Positions 42,869 to 51,425 of a stretch of 53,786 bases of DNA are shown here, in pieces (positions within the stretch are counted from its first letter, which is position 1; each line of letters opens with the position of its first letter). This DNA comes from Mesorhizobium loti CJ3sym. GTDB lineage: Bacteria; Pseudomonadota; Alphaproteobacteria; Rhizobiales; Rhizobiaceae. A model generated the notes under the pieces. That model worked only from the letters and a program-made list of their open reading frames with translations, did no database searches and was not told the DNA's origin. The position numbers were made by a program, and so were the translations under genes. The stretch spans positions 1 to 53,786 of the forward strand of contig NZ_AXAL01000034.1 of the NCBI RefSeq assembly GCF_000472785.1, read 5' to 3'.

Positions 42869-43243
42869 ATGCAACGGCTCGTCCGCTTTGTCTTCGCCGG
42901 CGGTATCGGTTTCGTTACTGATGCGGCAGCACTCTGGCTGCTGCTCGCCGTCACGCCGCTCGGGCCGTTCACCGCCCGCGTGCTGTCGATAGGCTTCGCA
43001 CTCTGCGTCACCTGGCAGCTCAACCGGCATCTGACCTTCTCGCCGTCGCGCCGTGGCGTGGCAAGGGAAGGCGCCCGCTATGGCGGCGTCGGCATCGCCA
43101 CCAGCATCGTCAACTATCTCGTCTATTCGGCTATCCTGCTTGCGCTGCCGGAGGCACCGCCGCTGGCTGCCCTTGCCGTCGCCTCCCTGGTCGCCATGAC
43201 GCTGTCTTTCCTCGGTTACTCACGGCTGGTCTTCGACCGTTGA
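42869..43243 (+). CDS. GtrA family membrane protein
   Basis: The 124-residue protein has four transmembrane segments (about 5-25, 33-52, 70-92 and 97-118). FVFAGGIGFVTDAAALWLLL and WQLNRHLTFSPSRR (about 49-62) match the GtrA family, whose members are thought to flip lipid-linked sugars across the inner membrane. It is co-transcribed with the GtrB-like synthase. Its TGA stop forms the edge of a palindromic repeat. Confidence 0.93.
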   Translation: MQRLVRFVFAGGIGFVTDAAALWLLLAVTPLGPFTARVLSIGFALCVTWQLNRHLTFSPSRRGVAREGARYGGVGIATSIVNYLVYSAILLALPEAPPLAALAVASLVAMTLSFLGYSRLVFDR

Positions 43244-43292
43244 TGCATGTCGCCCAAAAGTGGCTTCCCGGTTTTGGGGCAACGACATGCAT
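43243..43292. repeat. Palindromic repeat (ATGCATGTCG...CGACATGCAT family), copy 2
   Basis: The outer arms are at 43243-43252 and 43283-43292 with inner CCCAAAA/TTTTGGG. The element starts at the last base of the gtrA-like stop codon. Its relative is at 16411-16458. Confidence 0.8.
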
Positions 43293-43373
43293 AAAAGGAA
43301 AGGCTGCTGGCCCGATTGGCAGAAGGCGCCGCGACCCTTATATCGCTCTCGTCGACTGCGCTGGGAACCCGCC

Positions 43374-44327
43374 ATGAAGCTGAAAATCGCCGTCCAGATG
43401 GACCATATCTCCACCGTGTCGATCGCCGGCGACACTTCGTTCGCGCTTTCGCTGGAAGCGCAGCGGCGCGGCCATCAATTGTTCCACTACACGCCCGACC
43501 GGCTGTCGCTGCGCGACGGCAAGGTGTTCGCCCGCATCGAGGAGATGCAGGTGCGCGACGAGAAGGGCAACCATTATTCGCTGGGCGACAAGGTGCGCAC
43601 CGACCTGTCGGAGATGGACGTCGTCCTGCTGCGCCAGGATCCGCCCTTCGACATGAACTACATCACCACGACGCATATCCTCGAACGCATTCATCCGAAA
43701 ACGCTGGTGGTCAACGACCCGGCCTGGGTGCGCAACAGCCCGGAAAAGATCTTCGTCACCGAGTTTTCCGATTTGATGCCGGACACGCTAATCACCAAGG
43801 ATCCGCTGGAAGTCGCCGCCTTCCGCAAGGAGTTCGGCGACATCATCGTCAAGCCGCTCTACGGCAATGGCGGCGCCGGCGTCTTCCATCTACTCGAGGG
43901 CGACCGCAACCTCGCCTCGCTGCTCGAAATGTTCGGCCAGCTGTTTCGCGAGCCCTATATCGTGCAGCGCTATCTCAAGGACGTGCGCAAGGGCGACAAG
44001 CGCATCATCCTGATCGACGGCGAGCCTGTCGGCGCCATCAACCGGGTGCCGGCAGAGCACGATTCCCGCTCCAACATGCATGTCGGCGGCCGCGCCGAGA
44101 AAACCGAGCTGACCGAGCGGGAGCGCGAAATCTGCGCCCGCATCGGACCATCGCTGAAAGAACGCGGCTTCATCCTGGTCGGCATCGACGTCATCGGCGA
44201 CTTCATGACCGAGATCAACGTGACCTCGCCGACCGGCGTGCGCGAAGTCGCCCGTTTCGGCGGCGCCGACATCGCCAGCCTGTTCTGGGACTGCGTGGAG
44301 GAAAAGCGGCGGAAGTCGGCCACGTAA
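43374..44327 (+). CDS. gshB: Glutathione synthetase
   Basis: ATG 43374 gives 317 residues, the family norm; earlier ATGs lie in or beside the palindromic repeat. The N-terminal substrate domain begins MKLKIAVQMDHISTVSIAGDTSFAL. LRQDPPFDMNYITTTHILE (about 79-97) and VNDPAWVRNSPEKIFVTEF are characteristic. The ATP-grasp part has IIVKPLYGNGGAGVFHL (about 159-175), VQRYLKDVRKGDKRIILIDGEP and the metal-binding TEINVTSPTGVREV near 280-293. It joins gamma-glutamylcysteine and glycine. In many Rhizobiales gshB lies close to comM/yifB, but here two glycosyltransferase genes intervene. Confidence 0.97.
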   Translation: MKLKIAVQMDHISTVSIAGDTSFALSLEAQRRGHQLFHYTPDRLSLRDGKVFARIEEMQVRDEKGNHYSLGDKVRTDLSEMDVVLLRQDPPFDMNYITTTHILERIHPKTLVVNDPAWVRNSPEKIFVTEFSDLMPDTLITKDPLEVAAFRKEFGDIIVKPLYGNGGAGVFHLLEGDRNLASLLEMFGQLFREPYIVQRYLKDVRKGDKRIILIDGEPVGAINRVPAEHDSRSNMHVGGRAEKTELTEREREICARIGPSLKERGFILVGIDVIGDFMTEINVTSPTGVREVARFGGADIASLFWDCVEEKRRKSAT

Positions 44328-44419
44328 TATGCGTTGTTACGGAGGACTTTGGTGGGTCCAGAGAAGCATCGAAAGAAACTCTTTATCGAGTAAGACTGCC
44401 GAGAAAGCGGCTCATCACA

Positions 44420-45625
44420 TCAAACTCTGTCCCGGAAGCGCCGAGGCCTCAGTTTCCGAGGAAGGAGACCGATAAGTCTGGTCTGCAATTTTCGCTGTGG
44501 TGTTGCCCAGTCTTTCAGCAGAAAACCCGCATCGGGGTTCTTTTCCAGCAATTCAAAAGCCGCAGACAGTCCGATCAGGTCGACCAAGGTCCTGCGCATT
44601 GAGTGGCGGGAGATCAAATGCTCCAGTCCCGGCGCCACTTCGCACCAACGATTGGCCAGTGCCCGCCGTACCGCTATTTCGATATCAGGCGACCTCCTGC
44701 CGATGGCAACTCCGGCACCCAGGACGCGCCCATCCGCCCAGCCATTGCCGCCGTGAAGCCGATAACTGCCAAGAGCCCGCCCAATCCTCACGGTTCCGCC
44801 GATCATATGGGCGGCACGAGCCACATAATCGTCGGCACACATCCTTATTTCGTCCGGATCAGATGGACGCATGATTTCAAGCGGAGCTCGACGAAACATC
44901 ATCCCCGATGTGGTTGACCAAAACCAACCCACTGTACCCCGATCAACAAATAGCAAAGTTGGGTCAGCTTCGGTATCGACATGCAGGTAGCCGCTCATTT
45001 TCGGCATCGATCGCGGGTCATTCACGTGGAATACGGGGTGACCGCCCGCAAGCAGGTTGCCGGCCGCATCTATCAACACCTGGTCGGAGCTCGACATCGC
45101 CGCGATACGGGTGTGGCTGAGATGCGCTCTCGCATGGCATTCTATGAAGTCAGGATGCCAAGCATCGTCACCGTCAAGAAAGGAGATCAGAGGTCCGGCT
45201 GTCGCGTCAAGCCCGGTCATCATTGTTGCCAACTGCCCGCCATTTTGCAGCCGGGGCAGAAAGCGGAAACGACTGTCGCCAAGCTGGGACAGACACTCTT
45301 CAATCCTTCGGCGGGAACCGTCGGTCGAAAAATCATCGACCACGACGCACTCGAACGCAGTGTACGTCTGCGCCGCTACGGATCGGATCGCCGTGTCGAT
45401 GAATGCCTCTTGATTGAAACAGCCTACGCAAACGGATACGGTTGGTAGCGCGATGTGAGAGCCAGCCCCGCTTGGGAGGATGTTTTCTTTCAAGAGGCGT
45501 TTTCTCCGTACACGAAATTTGATCGCCTGAGATATTCCGTCGATCAAATGGCGATGTCTTCTTTGCCAAATTTCTCTCTGTCGAAGCGAGTTTTTCTCCC
45601 GCACCCATGATCGCAATTGCCGCAT
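44420..45625 (-). CDS. Glycosyltransferase family 2 protein
   Basis: I use ATG 45625 (401 residues); the frame continues to an ATG at 45682. The GT-A domain starts near residue 60: LPTVSVCVGCFNQEAFIDTAI, then FECVVVDDFSTDGSRR and the DxD in LISFLDGDDAWHPDF. A C-terminal ~100 residues rich in Arg follows. It resembles surface-polysaccharide transferases; donor and acceptor are unknown. Codon use and base content are visibly less GC-rich than gshB or yifB. Its start overlaps the divergent gene's start by two bases, so at least one start may be wrong. Confidence 0.8.
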   Translation of the reverse strand: MRQLRSWVREKNSLRQREIWQRRHRHLIDGISQAIKFRVRRKRLLKENILPSGAGSHIALPTVSVCVGCFNQEAFIDTAIRSVAAQTYTAFECVVVDDFSTDGSRRRIEECLSQLGDSRFRFLPRLQNGGQLATMMTGLDATAGPLISFLDGDDAWHPDFIECHARAHLSHTRIAAMSSSDQVLIDAAGNLLAGGHPVFHVNDPRSMPKMSGYLHVDTEADPTLLFVDRGTVGWFWSTTSGMMFRRAPLEIMRPSDPDEIRMCADDYVARAAHMIGGTVRIGRALGSYRLHGGNGWADGRVLGAGVAIGRRSPDIEIAVRRALANRWCEVAPGLEHLISRHSMRRTLVDLIGLSAAFELLEKNPDAGFLLKDWATPQRKLQTRLIGLLPRKLRPRRFRDRV

Positions 45626-46745
45626 GTTGACTCTACAGCACGGGTATCGCCCGCCTGCCAAATTCGAGATTGTCAGAGCCATACTACGTCATGGCCGTAA
45701 CCTCAGAAAAGGGCACCCTTCCGCGAAATCGCAACCTGCTCTTCAGGCAAGTTTGCTGTCGGACGATCCGTTCATATCCTATTCGGGAATGTCCGGTACG
45801 CCCCTCGGATTAGCAAGTCATATGCCTTTCCTTCCACGCAGCCACCGTGCCTGGTTTCTCATCTCGCCAACCTGGTCCATCGAAACCAGTTCTAGCGTCA
45901 AAACCATTCGGACCTATGCCGTTCTGCATAGACTCAGGAACCCCCGTCACTCGCTGATCTTCCTGTCCAACACTCAGGCCGAGGCTGATCTGTTGAAACA
46001 GTCCGGCGAGGCCGCCGTCCTGCACAACAAGACTTCAACAACCTCCGAACACATATTCAGGCCTCTCGATGACGTCCCTGTAGAATTTGATGCAATCTAC
46101 AATGCGCAACTGGCTCCGTGGAAGCGCCATGACTTGTCGCTTGGCATCCAGCGTTGCGCATTTGTCTTTTATCGAAGTTCAAGCGAGTCTTCTACGACGG
46201 ACTCGGAAAGAGCAAGAATAAATCGGCACAGGGAACTCGCGCCGCATCACGTGTTTATCAACGAGTTTGACGGCACCGGCAAGCCTGTCCGATTGGCACC
46301 GGCTCACGTGAACACGCATCTAAATCGTGCAGCCGTGGGAATTTGTCTCTCTGAAGTGGAGGGACCAATGTTCGCCAGCACAGAATATCTTCTCGCGGGG
46401 CTTCCCGTGGTCACGACGCCGAACCATGGTGGCCGAGACCTTTATCTGGATGACGACTATTCGCTTACAGTTCCACCCGATCCTCGATCCATCGCGGAGG
46501 CCGTCTTAGCGCTGAAGGCGCGACGAATTCCCCGGGCTTACATTCGTTCGCAAACTTTGAAACGAGTTGAACAAGACCGCGGGCGGTTCATAGACCTCGT
46601 AAATGAGATTTTTCTGGAAAGCGGCTCTTTGCACCGACTCGCCATGCCTTGGCCTTTCCGATATCCTGTCATGGAGTGGCTTCCACCCCAGATCGCAATC
46701 GATCGATCCCTTTCAGGTTCGGTCGATGCCTTCGTAACCACTTAG
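45624..46745 (+). CDS. Glycosyltransferase, GT4-like (GT-B fold)
   Basis: The 373-residue frame starts at ATG 45624, head to head with the GT2 gene; a later ATG (45786) is an alternative. The C-terminal half shows the GT-B donor site: AAVGICLSEVEGPMFASTEYLLAGLPVVTTPNHGG (about 238-272), with the conserved Glu pattern E-G...E-x-L-x-A-G, then DPRSIAEAVLAL. The N-terminal half is unusual in sequence. It shares low GC and probably origin with the neighbouring GT2 gene. The role in surface polysaccharide synthesis is inferred. Confidence 0.75.
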   Translation: MLTLQHGYRPPAKFEIVRAILRHGRNLRKGHPSAKSQPALQASLLSDDPFISYSGMSGTPLGLASHMPFLPRSHRAWFLISPTWSIETSSSVKTIRTYAVLHRLRNPRHSLIFLSNTQAEADLLKQSGEAAVLHNKTSTTSEHIFRPLDDVPVEFDAIYNAQLAPWKRHDLSLGIQRCAFVFYRSSSESSTTDSERARINRHRELAPHHVFINEFDGTGKPVRLAPAHVNTHLNRAAVGICLSEVEGPMFASTEYLLAGLPVVTTPNHGGRDLYLDDDYSLTVPPDPRSIAEAVLALKARRIPRAYIRSQTLKRVEQDRGRFIDLVNEIFLESGSLHRLAMPWPFRYPVMEWLPPQIAIDRSLSGSVDAFVTT

Positions 46746-46998
46746 ACGGCAACAGCCTCGGATTGCCGGAGGAACGGGTCGCCCTCCTGACGCGGTCGAG
46801 AGCAAGCGGAAGCAGCCGTTTTCATTTTGTCTTAACCATGTTCCGTTTTTGCAACCGGGTACAACGCGGCTGCAACCAGAACGGCTGCGCGTTCCTGTAA
46901 TGTTCTTGATTTGGTCAAGAAATCGTGATTACTTCCCGAAGAGGCCGCTCCTGGTCTGATCGCACAGGCTGGGGCAAGCCCATATCCGGGGTACAAAA
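46746..46998. other. Intergenic region before yifB
   Basis: These 253 bases are AT-richer than average around 46810-46930, and no gene or strong terminator is seen. TTGATTTGGTCAAGAAATCGTGATTA near 46907 is the most promoter-like stretch. The GC shift back to the chromosomal level occurs near 46980, which may mark the right edge of the inserted glycosyltransferase segment. Confidence 0.4.
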
Positions 46999-48531
46999 AT
47001 GGTGGCGCGGGTTCGCACGGTCGCTTTCCAGGGCATAGAGGCCGTGCCGGTCGACGTGCAGGTGATGATCGCGCCCGGCAAGGTCAACATGCATATTGTC
47101 GGCCTGGCCGACAAGGCGGTGGCCGAAAGCCGCGAGCGCGTGCAGGCAGCGCTCCACGCGTCCGGCCTGTCGATGCCGTCGAAGAAAGTCACCGTCAATC
47201 TGGCGCCCGCCGACCTGCCCAAGGAAGGCAGCCATTACGATCTGCCGATCGCGCTTGGCCTGATGGCCGCGCTCGGCGCCATTCCGGGCGACATGCTGGC
47301 TGGCTATGTTGTGCTGGGCGAATTGTCGCTCGACGGCACGATTGCAGCGGTTGCCGGTGCCTTGCCGGCGGCGATCGGCGCCAATGCCGAGGGCAAGGGC
47401 CTGATCTGTCCGTTCGCCTGCGGGCCGGAAGCGGCATGGGCCGGCAAGGACTTCGACATATTGGCGCCGCGCAGCCTGATTGCCATCGCCAACCATTTCC
47501 GTGGCACGCAGGTGCTGTCGCGCCCCGAAGCCGGCATCCATGCCGCGGCACGCGACCTGCCCGACCTCGCCGACATCAAAGGCCAGGAGACGGCCAAGCG
47601 GGCGCTGGAAGTGGCGGCGGCCGGCGGCCACAATCTGCTGATGATCGGCCCGCCCGGCTCGGGAAAATCCATGTTGGCGCAACGGCTGCCGTCGATCCTG
47701 CCGCCGCTGGCGCCGAAGGAATTGCTCGAAGTCTCGATGATCGCCTCGGTGGCGGGCGAACTCGGCGAAGGCAAGCTGACAGACCGGCGGCCGTTTCGTG
47801 CCCCGCACCATTCGGCCTCGATGGCGGCGATGGTCGGCGGCGGCATTCGCGCGCGGCCGGGCGAGGTGTCGCTGGCGCATCACGGTGTGCTGTTCCTGGA
47901 CGAGTTTCCCGAATTCACGCCGCAGACGCTCGATGCGCTGCGCCAGCCGCTGGAGACCGGCGACTGCATGATCGCGCGCGCCAACCACCGCGTCACCTAT
48001 CCGGCGCGCATCCAGCTGGTGGCGGCGATGAACCCGTGCCGCTGCGGCATGGCCGGCGAGCCGGGCTATCGCTGCCTGCGCGGCGATCGTTGCCGCACCG
48101 ACTATCAGGCGCGCATCTCCGGTCCGCTGCTCGACCGTATTGATCTCAGGATCGAAGTGCCGGCGGTGTCAGCCAGCGACCTGATACGGCCCGACCGGGC
48201 GGAAAAGAGTGCCGATGTGGCGCTACGCGTCGCCCGCGCCCGTACCATCCAACGCGAGCGTTTCGAGCGGCTCGGCGTGACCAGCGCCACCACCAACGCG
48301 CATTGCGCGCCAGCTATCATCGAAGACATCGCCATGCCCGACGCCGCCGGCCTGTCACTGCTCAGGGACGCCAGCGAAAAGCTCGCCTTTTCGGCCCGCG
48401 CCTACCACCGTGTGCTGAAAGTGGCGCGCACACTGGCTGATCTCGACGCCAGCGAAACCGTCGGCCGCATCCACCTGGCCGAGGCGATCTCCTATCGCAT
48501 GAGCTCGGAACGCGTGGCGCAGGCGGCTTAG
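46999..48531 (+). CDS. comM: YifB/ComM family Mg-chelatase-like AAA ATPase
   Basis: The 510-residue protein has the N-terminal Lon-protease-like ChlI domain (VRTVAFQGIEAVPVDVQV, NLAPADLPKEGSHYDLPIAL at ~72-91), Walker A MIGPPGSGKSMLA (~214-226), Walker B VLFLDEFPEF (~297-306), NHRVTYPARIQLVAAMNPC, and a Cys cluster CRCGMAGEPGYRCLRGDRC (~349-367). The ComM group is a hexameric helicase that promotes branch migration in natural transformation. Its role in rhizobia is not settled. It would normally be close to gshB. Confidence 0.94.
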   Translation: MVARVRTVAFQGIEAVPVDVQVMIAPGKVNMHIVGLADKAVAESRERVQAALHASGLSMPSKKVTVNLAPADLPKEGSHYDLPIALGLMAALGAIPGDMLAGYVVLGELSLDGTIAAVAGALPAAIGANAEGKGLICPFACGPEAAWAGKDFDILAPRSLIAIANHFRGTQVLSRPEAGIHAAARDLPDLADIKGQETAKRALEVAAAGGHNLLMIGPPGSGKSMLAQRLPSILPPLAPKELLEVSMIASVAGELGEGKLTDRRPFRAPHHSASMAAMVGGGIRARPGEVSLAHHGVLFLDEFPEFTPQTLDALRQPLETGDCMIARANHRVTYPARIQLVAAMNPCRCGMAGEPGYRCLRGDRCRTDYQARISGPLLDRIDLRIEVPAVSASDLIRPDRAEKSADVALRVARARTIQRERFERLGVTSATTNAHCAPAIIEDIAMPDAAGLSLLRDASEKLAFSARAYHRVLKVARTLADLDASETVGRIHLAEAISYRMSSERVAQAA

Positions 48532-48984
48532 GTGCTGTCGCGTTTCAATTCGGCATCCTGCGGCCGATCTGCCATCGCTGAGCAGTAGAACGGACCATTG
48601 TCCTTGTCCGTTTTCAACCACCGAGATCGCGTGCACATCTCATTTAGGTAATCGGCGCTCGTTTGGTTAGAAAATTAGAGATGCCTGCGTCAAACGATTG
48701 TCCACTGACGTGCTCCCCGATTTTGGACCGCCCGGCTGGGGAATTCCCAGGGGTAGTGACGTAGAGAAAAAGAAACTCAAGCACGGTAATGTGTTCAAAA
48801 AGTACGCCGGTTCCACCTCACCTACGGTGGCCGCTCCAAGGCGGTTCTCGCTGTTGCAGCTGATGCTTCTAAAGGCGATTAAAGCCGACATTCAAGCTCT
48901 GCTTGCGGCACAGGAATCGACTGACGTTTGAAAATTGTCGTGACGGGCGCACGGTCAGCCGCCGGCTGAGCGGAATCGGGCCTA
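48532..48984. other. Gene-poor, lower-GC stretch between yifB and glcB
   Basis: These 453 bases hold no recognised gene or RNA. One weak open frame (48698-48931, plus) is listed separately. GC content falls visibly around 48640-48830 and recovers before glcB. Confidence 0.5.
48698..48931 (+). CDS. Possible small hypothetical protein
   Basis: This 77-codon frame starts with TTG and has no clear ribosome site. The predicted peptide is Lys-rich in the middle (DVEKKKLKHGNVFKKY) and ends in a short amphipathic helix (LLKAIKADIQALLAAQ). I do not recognise it. It may be a remnant of a longer gene or a chance frame in a low-GC stretch. Confidence 0.25.
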   Translation: MSTDVLPDFGPPGWGIPRGSDVEKKKLKHGNVFKKYAGSTSPTVAAPRRFSLLQLMLLKAIKADIQALLAAQESTDV

Positions 48985-51156
48985 TTATCCCGCCTGCTTC
49001 GCCTTCAGCTCCAGCCGCCGCGCGTGCAGCACTGGCTCGGTGTAACCGTTGGGCTGGCTGGTTCCCTTGAACACCAGGTCGCAAGCGGCCTGGAAGGCGA
49101 TCGAAGTGTCGAAATCCGGCGCCATCGGCCGGTAGAGCGGATCGCCGACATTCTGGCGGTCGACGATGGCGGCCATGCGCTGCAGGGAATCGCGCACCTG
49201 GATCTCCGAACACACTTTGTGGCGCAGCCAGTTGGCGATGTGCTGCGAGGAAATACGCAGCGTGGCGCGGTCTTCCATCAGGCCGACATCGTTGATGTCG
49301 GGCACCTTGGAGCAGCCGACGCCCTGGTCGATCCAGCGCACGACATAGCCCAGAATGCCTTGCGCATTGTTGTCGAGCTCGCGCTGGATTTCGTCCGGCG
49401 TCCAGTTCGGCCGCACGGCCACCGGCACCGACAATATGTCGTCGAGCTTCGCCTTCGGCCGGCTCTTCAGCGCCGCCTGCACAGCATGGACGTCGACCTT
49501 GTGATAGTGCGTGGCATGCAGCGTCGCCGCTGTCGGCGACGGTACCCAGGCGGTGTTGGCGCCGGCCTTGGGGTGGGCGATCTTCTGTTCCAGCATCGCC
49601 GCCATCAAATCCGGCATCGCCCACATGCCCTTGCCGATCTGGGCATGGCCGGCGAGCCCGCATTCGAGCCCGGTGTCGACATTCCAGGCCTCATAGGCGG
49701 AAATCCAGGCGGCCTGCTTCATATCGCCCTTGCGGATCATCGGGCCGGCTTCCATCGAGGTGTGGATCTCGTCGCCGGTGCGGTCGAGGAAGCCGGTGTT
49801 GATGAACACCACGCGTTCTTTCGCCGCGCGGATCGCCTCCTTGAGGTTGACGGTGGTGCGCCGCTCCTCATCCATGATGCCCATCTTGATGGTGTTCTTC
49901 GCCATACCGAGCAGGGCTTCGACGCGGTCGAAGATCTCGACGGCAAAGGCGACCTCTTCGGGCCCGTGCATCTTCGGCTTCACCACATACATCGAGCCGG
50001 CGCGGGAGTTCATCCGCCGCCCCTTCGCTCCGACATCGTGCAGCGCGATCAGCGCCGTCATCGCCGCGTCCATGATGCCTTCGGGCACTTCGTTGCCGTC
50101 ACGGTCCAGGATCGCCGGATTGGTCATCAGGTGGCCGACATTCCTGACCAGCATCAGCGAGCGACCGGGCACGATGAGCTGGCCGCCGGCGGGCGCGATG
50201 TAGGCGCGGTCGGGATTGAGCTTGCGGACAAAAGACTTGCCGCCCTTGCTGATCTCTTCGGCCAGGTCGCCCTTCATCAGGCCGAGCCAGTTGCGGTAGA
50301 CGACGACCTTGTCCTCGGCATCGACGGCCGCGACGGAATCCTCGCAGTCCTGGATGGTGGTCAGCGCCGATTCCAGGATGACGTCGGCGATCCCAGCCGG
50401 ATCGGTGCGGCCGATCTGGTTGGCGCGGTCGATGACGATCTCGATATGCAGGCCGTTTTTCACCAGAAGCACGGCTTCCGGGTTGGCGGCGTCGCCGCGA
50501 TAGCCGACGAATTGCCTGGGGTCGGCCAGCGTCGTCGAACCGGCCCCGGCGCTGAGCTTCAGCGCGCCGTGCGCCAGCGAAAGGCCGTTCACTCCAGCCC
50601 ATTTGCCTGATGTCAGCGGTGCGGCCTCGTCGAGGAAGCTCTTCGTCCAGGCGACGACCTTGGCGCCACGCGCGGGGTTGAAGCCCTTGCCCTTTTCCGC
50701 GCCGCCCGTTTCGGGGATGGCGTCGGTGCCGTAGAGCGCGTCATAGAGCGAGCCCCAGCGTGCATTGGCGGCATTGAGCGCATAGCGCGCATTCATGACA
50801 GGCACGACCAGCTGCGGCCCGGCAACGACAGCGATTTCCGGATCGACATTGTCAGTCGACACGCTGAAGGCCGGTCCCTCGGGGACCAGGTAGCCGATCT
50901 CCTTGAGGAAGCCCTTGTAGGCCTCCATGTCGATGGGCGCGCCATTGTCGCGATACCAGCCGTCGAGCTTTTCCTGCATGGCGTCGCGTTTAGCCAGCAG
51001 CGCCCGGTTCTTCGGGGCGAGGTCGTGGACGATGGCCGAGAAGCCGTTCCAGAAGGCCTCCGCTTCGATACCGGTGCCGGGTAAGGCCTCGTTGGCCACA
51101 AAATCATGCAGCTCGCGGGCAATCCGCAATCCGGCGATCTCGATGCGATCGGTCAT
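48985..51156 (-). CDS. glcB: Malate synthase G
   Basis: ATG 51156 gives 723 residues, exactly the size class of malate synthase G. The frame extends to 51198 without support. It begins MTDRIEIAGLRIAREL. Characteristic stretches include ILESALTTIQDCEDSVAAVDAEDK (about 259-282), MNSRAGSMYVVKPKMHGPEE near 390, GIMDEERRTTVNLKE near 430, the catalytic-loop region FLDRTGDEIHTSMEAGP near 460 and IDQGVGCSKVPDIN near 620. It condenses glyoxylate with acetyl-CoA to malate in the glyoxylate route. It is transcribed alone; isocitrate lyase is not in the window. Confidence 0.97.
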   Translation of the reverse strand: MTDRIEIAGLRIARELHDFVANEALPGTGIEAEAFWNGFSAIVHDLAPKNRALLAKRDAMQEKLDGWYRDNGAPIDMEAYKGFLKEIGYLVPEGPAFSVSTDNVDPEIAVVAGPQLVVPVMNARYALNAANARWGSLYDALYGTDAIPETGGAEKGKGFNPARGAKVVAWTKSFLDEAAPLTSGKWAGVNGLSLAHGALKLSAGAGSTTLADPRQFVGYRGDAANPEAVLLVKNGLHIEIVIDRANQIGRTDPAGIADVILESALTTIQDCEDSVAAVDAEDKVVVYRNWLGLMKGDLAEEISKGGKSFVRKLNPDRAYIAPAGGQLIVPGRSLMLVRNVGHLMTNPAILDRDGNEVPEGIMDAAMTALIALHDVGAKGRRMNSRAGSMYVVKPKMHGPEEVAFAVEIFDRVEALLGMAKNTIKMGIMDEERRTTVNLKEAIRAAKERVVFINTGFLDRTGDEIHTSMEAGPMIRKGDMKQAAWISAYEAWNVDTGLECGLAGHAQIGKGMWAMPDLMAAMLEQKIAHPKAGANTAWVPSPTAATLHATHYHKVDVHAVQAALKSRPKAKLDDILSVPVAVRPNWTPDEIQRELDNNAQGILGYVVRWIDQGVGCSKVPDINDVGLMEDRATLRISSQHIANWLRHKVCSEIQVRDSLQRMAAIVDRQNVGDPLYRPMAPDFDTSIAFQAACDLVFKGTSQPNGYTEPVLHARRLELKAKQAG

Positions 51157-51265
51157 AAGCTTGTCTCCAGACGGAAGGCTCGGGCGGGCCTTTGGCATGT
51201 CAGGTCTACAGGGTCAATTCGGCTTAAGGTGAAGGGGACGTTTAGGCAAGGTTGGCGACGGAGCG

Positions 51266-51420
51266 TCCTTCTCCCCGTTTACGGGGAGAAGATGGCGGCA
51301 GCCAGATGAGGGGCGGCGCAGAGTTACGTGAAATGGCGGTACGGCGAAATCGCGTTTCGGCAGCGCTGCCCCTCATCCGCCCTTCGGGCACCTTCTCCCC
51401 GTGAACGGGGAGAAGGAAAG
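51266..51420. repeat. Large inverted repeat built from two rhizobial palindromic units
   Basis: CCTTCTCCCCGTTTACGGGGAGAAG...GATGAGGGGC (from 51266) and its inverted relative GCCCCTCATCC...CCTTCTCCCCGTGAACGGGGAGAAGG (to 51420) face each other across ~40 bases. Each contains its own CTTCTCCCCG/CGGGGAGAAG hairpin. The whole fills the gap between glcB and the hydantoinase-type gene and could form a cruciform or a strong RNA hairpin. Confidence 0.85.
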
Positions 51421-51425
51421 GGCGC

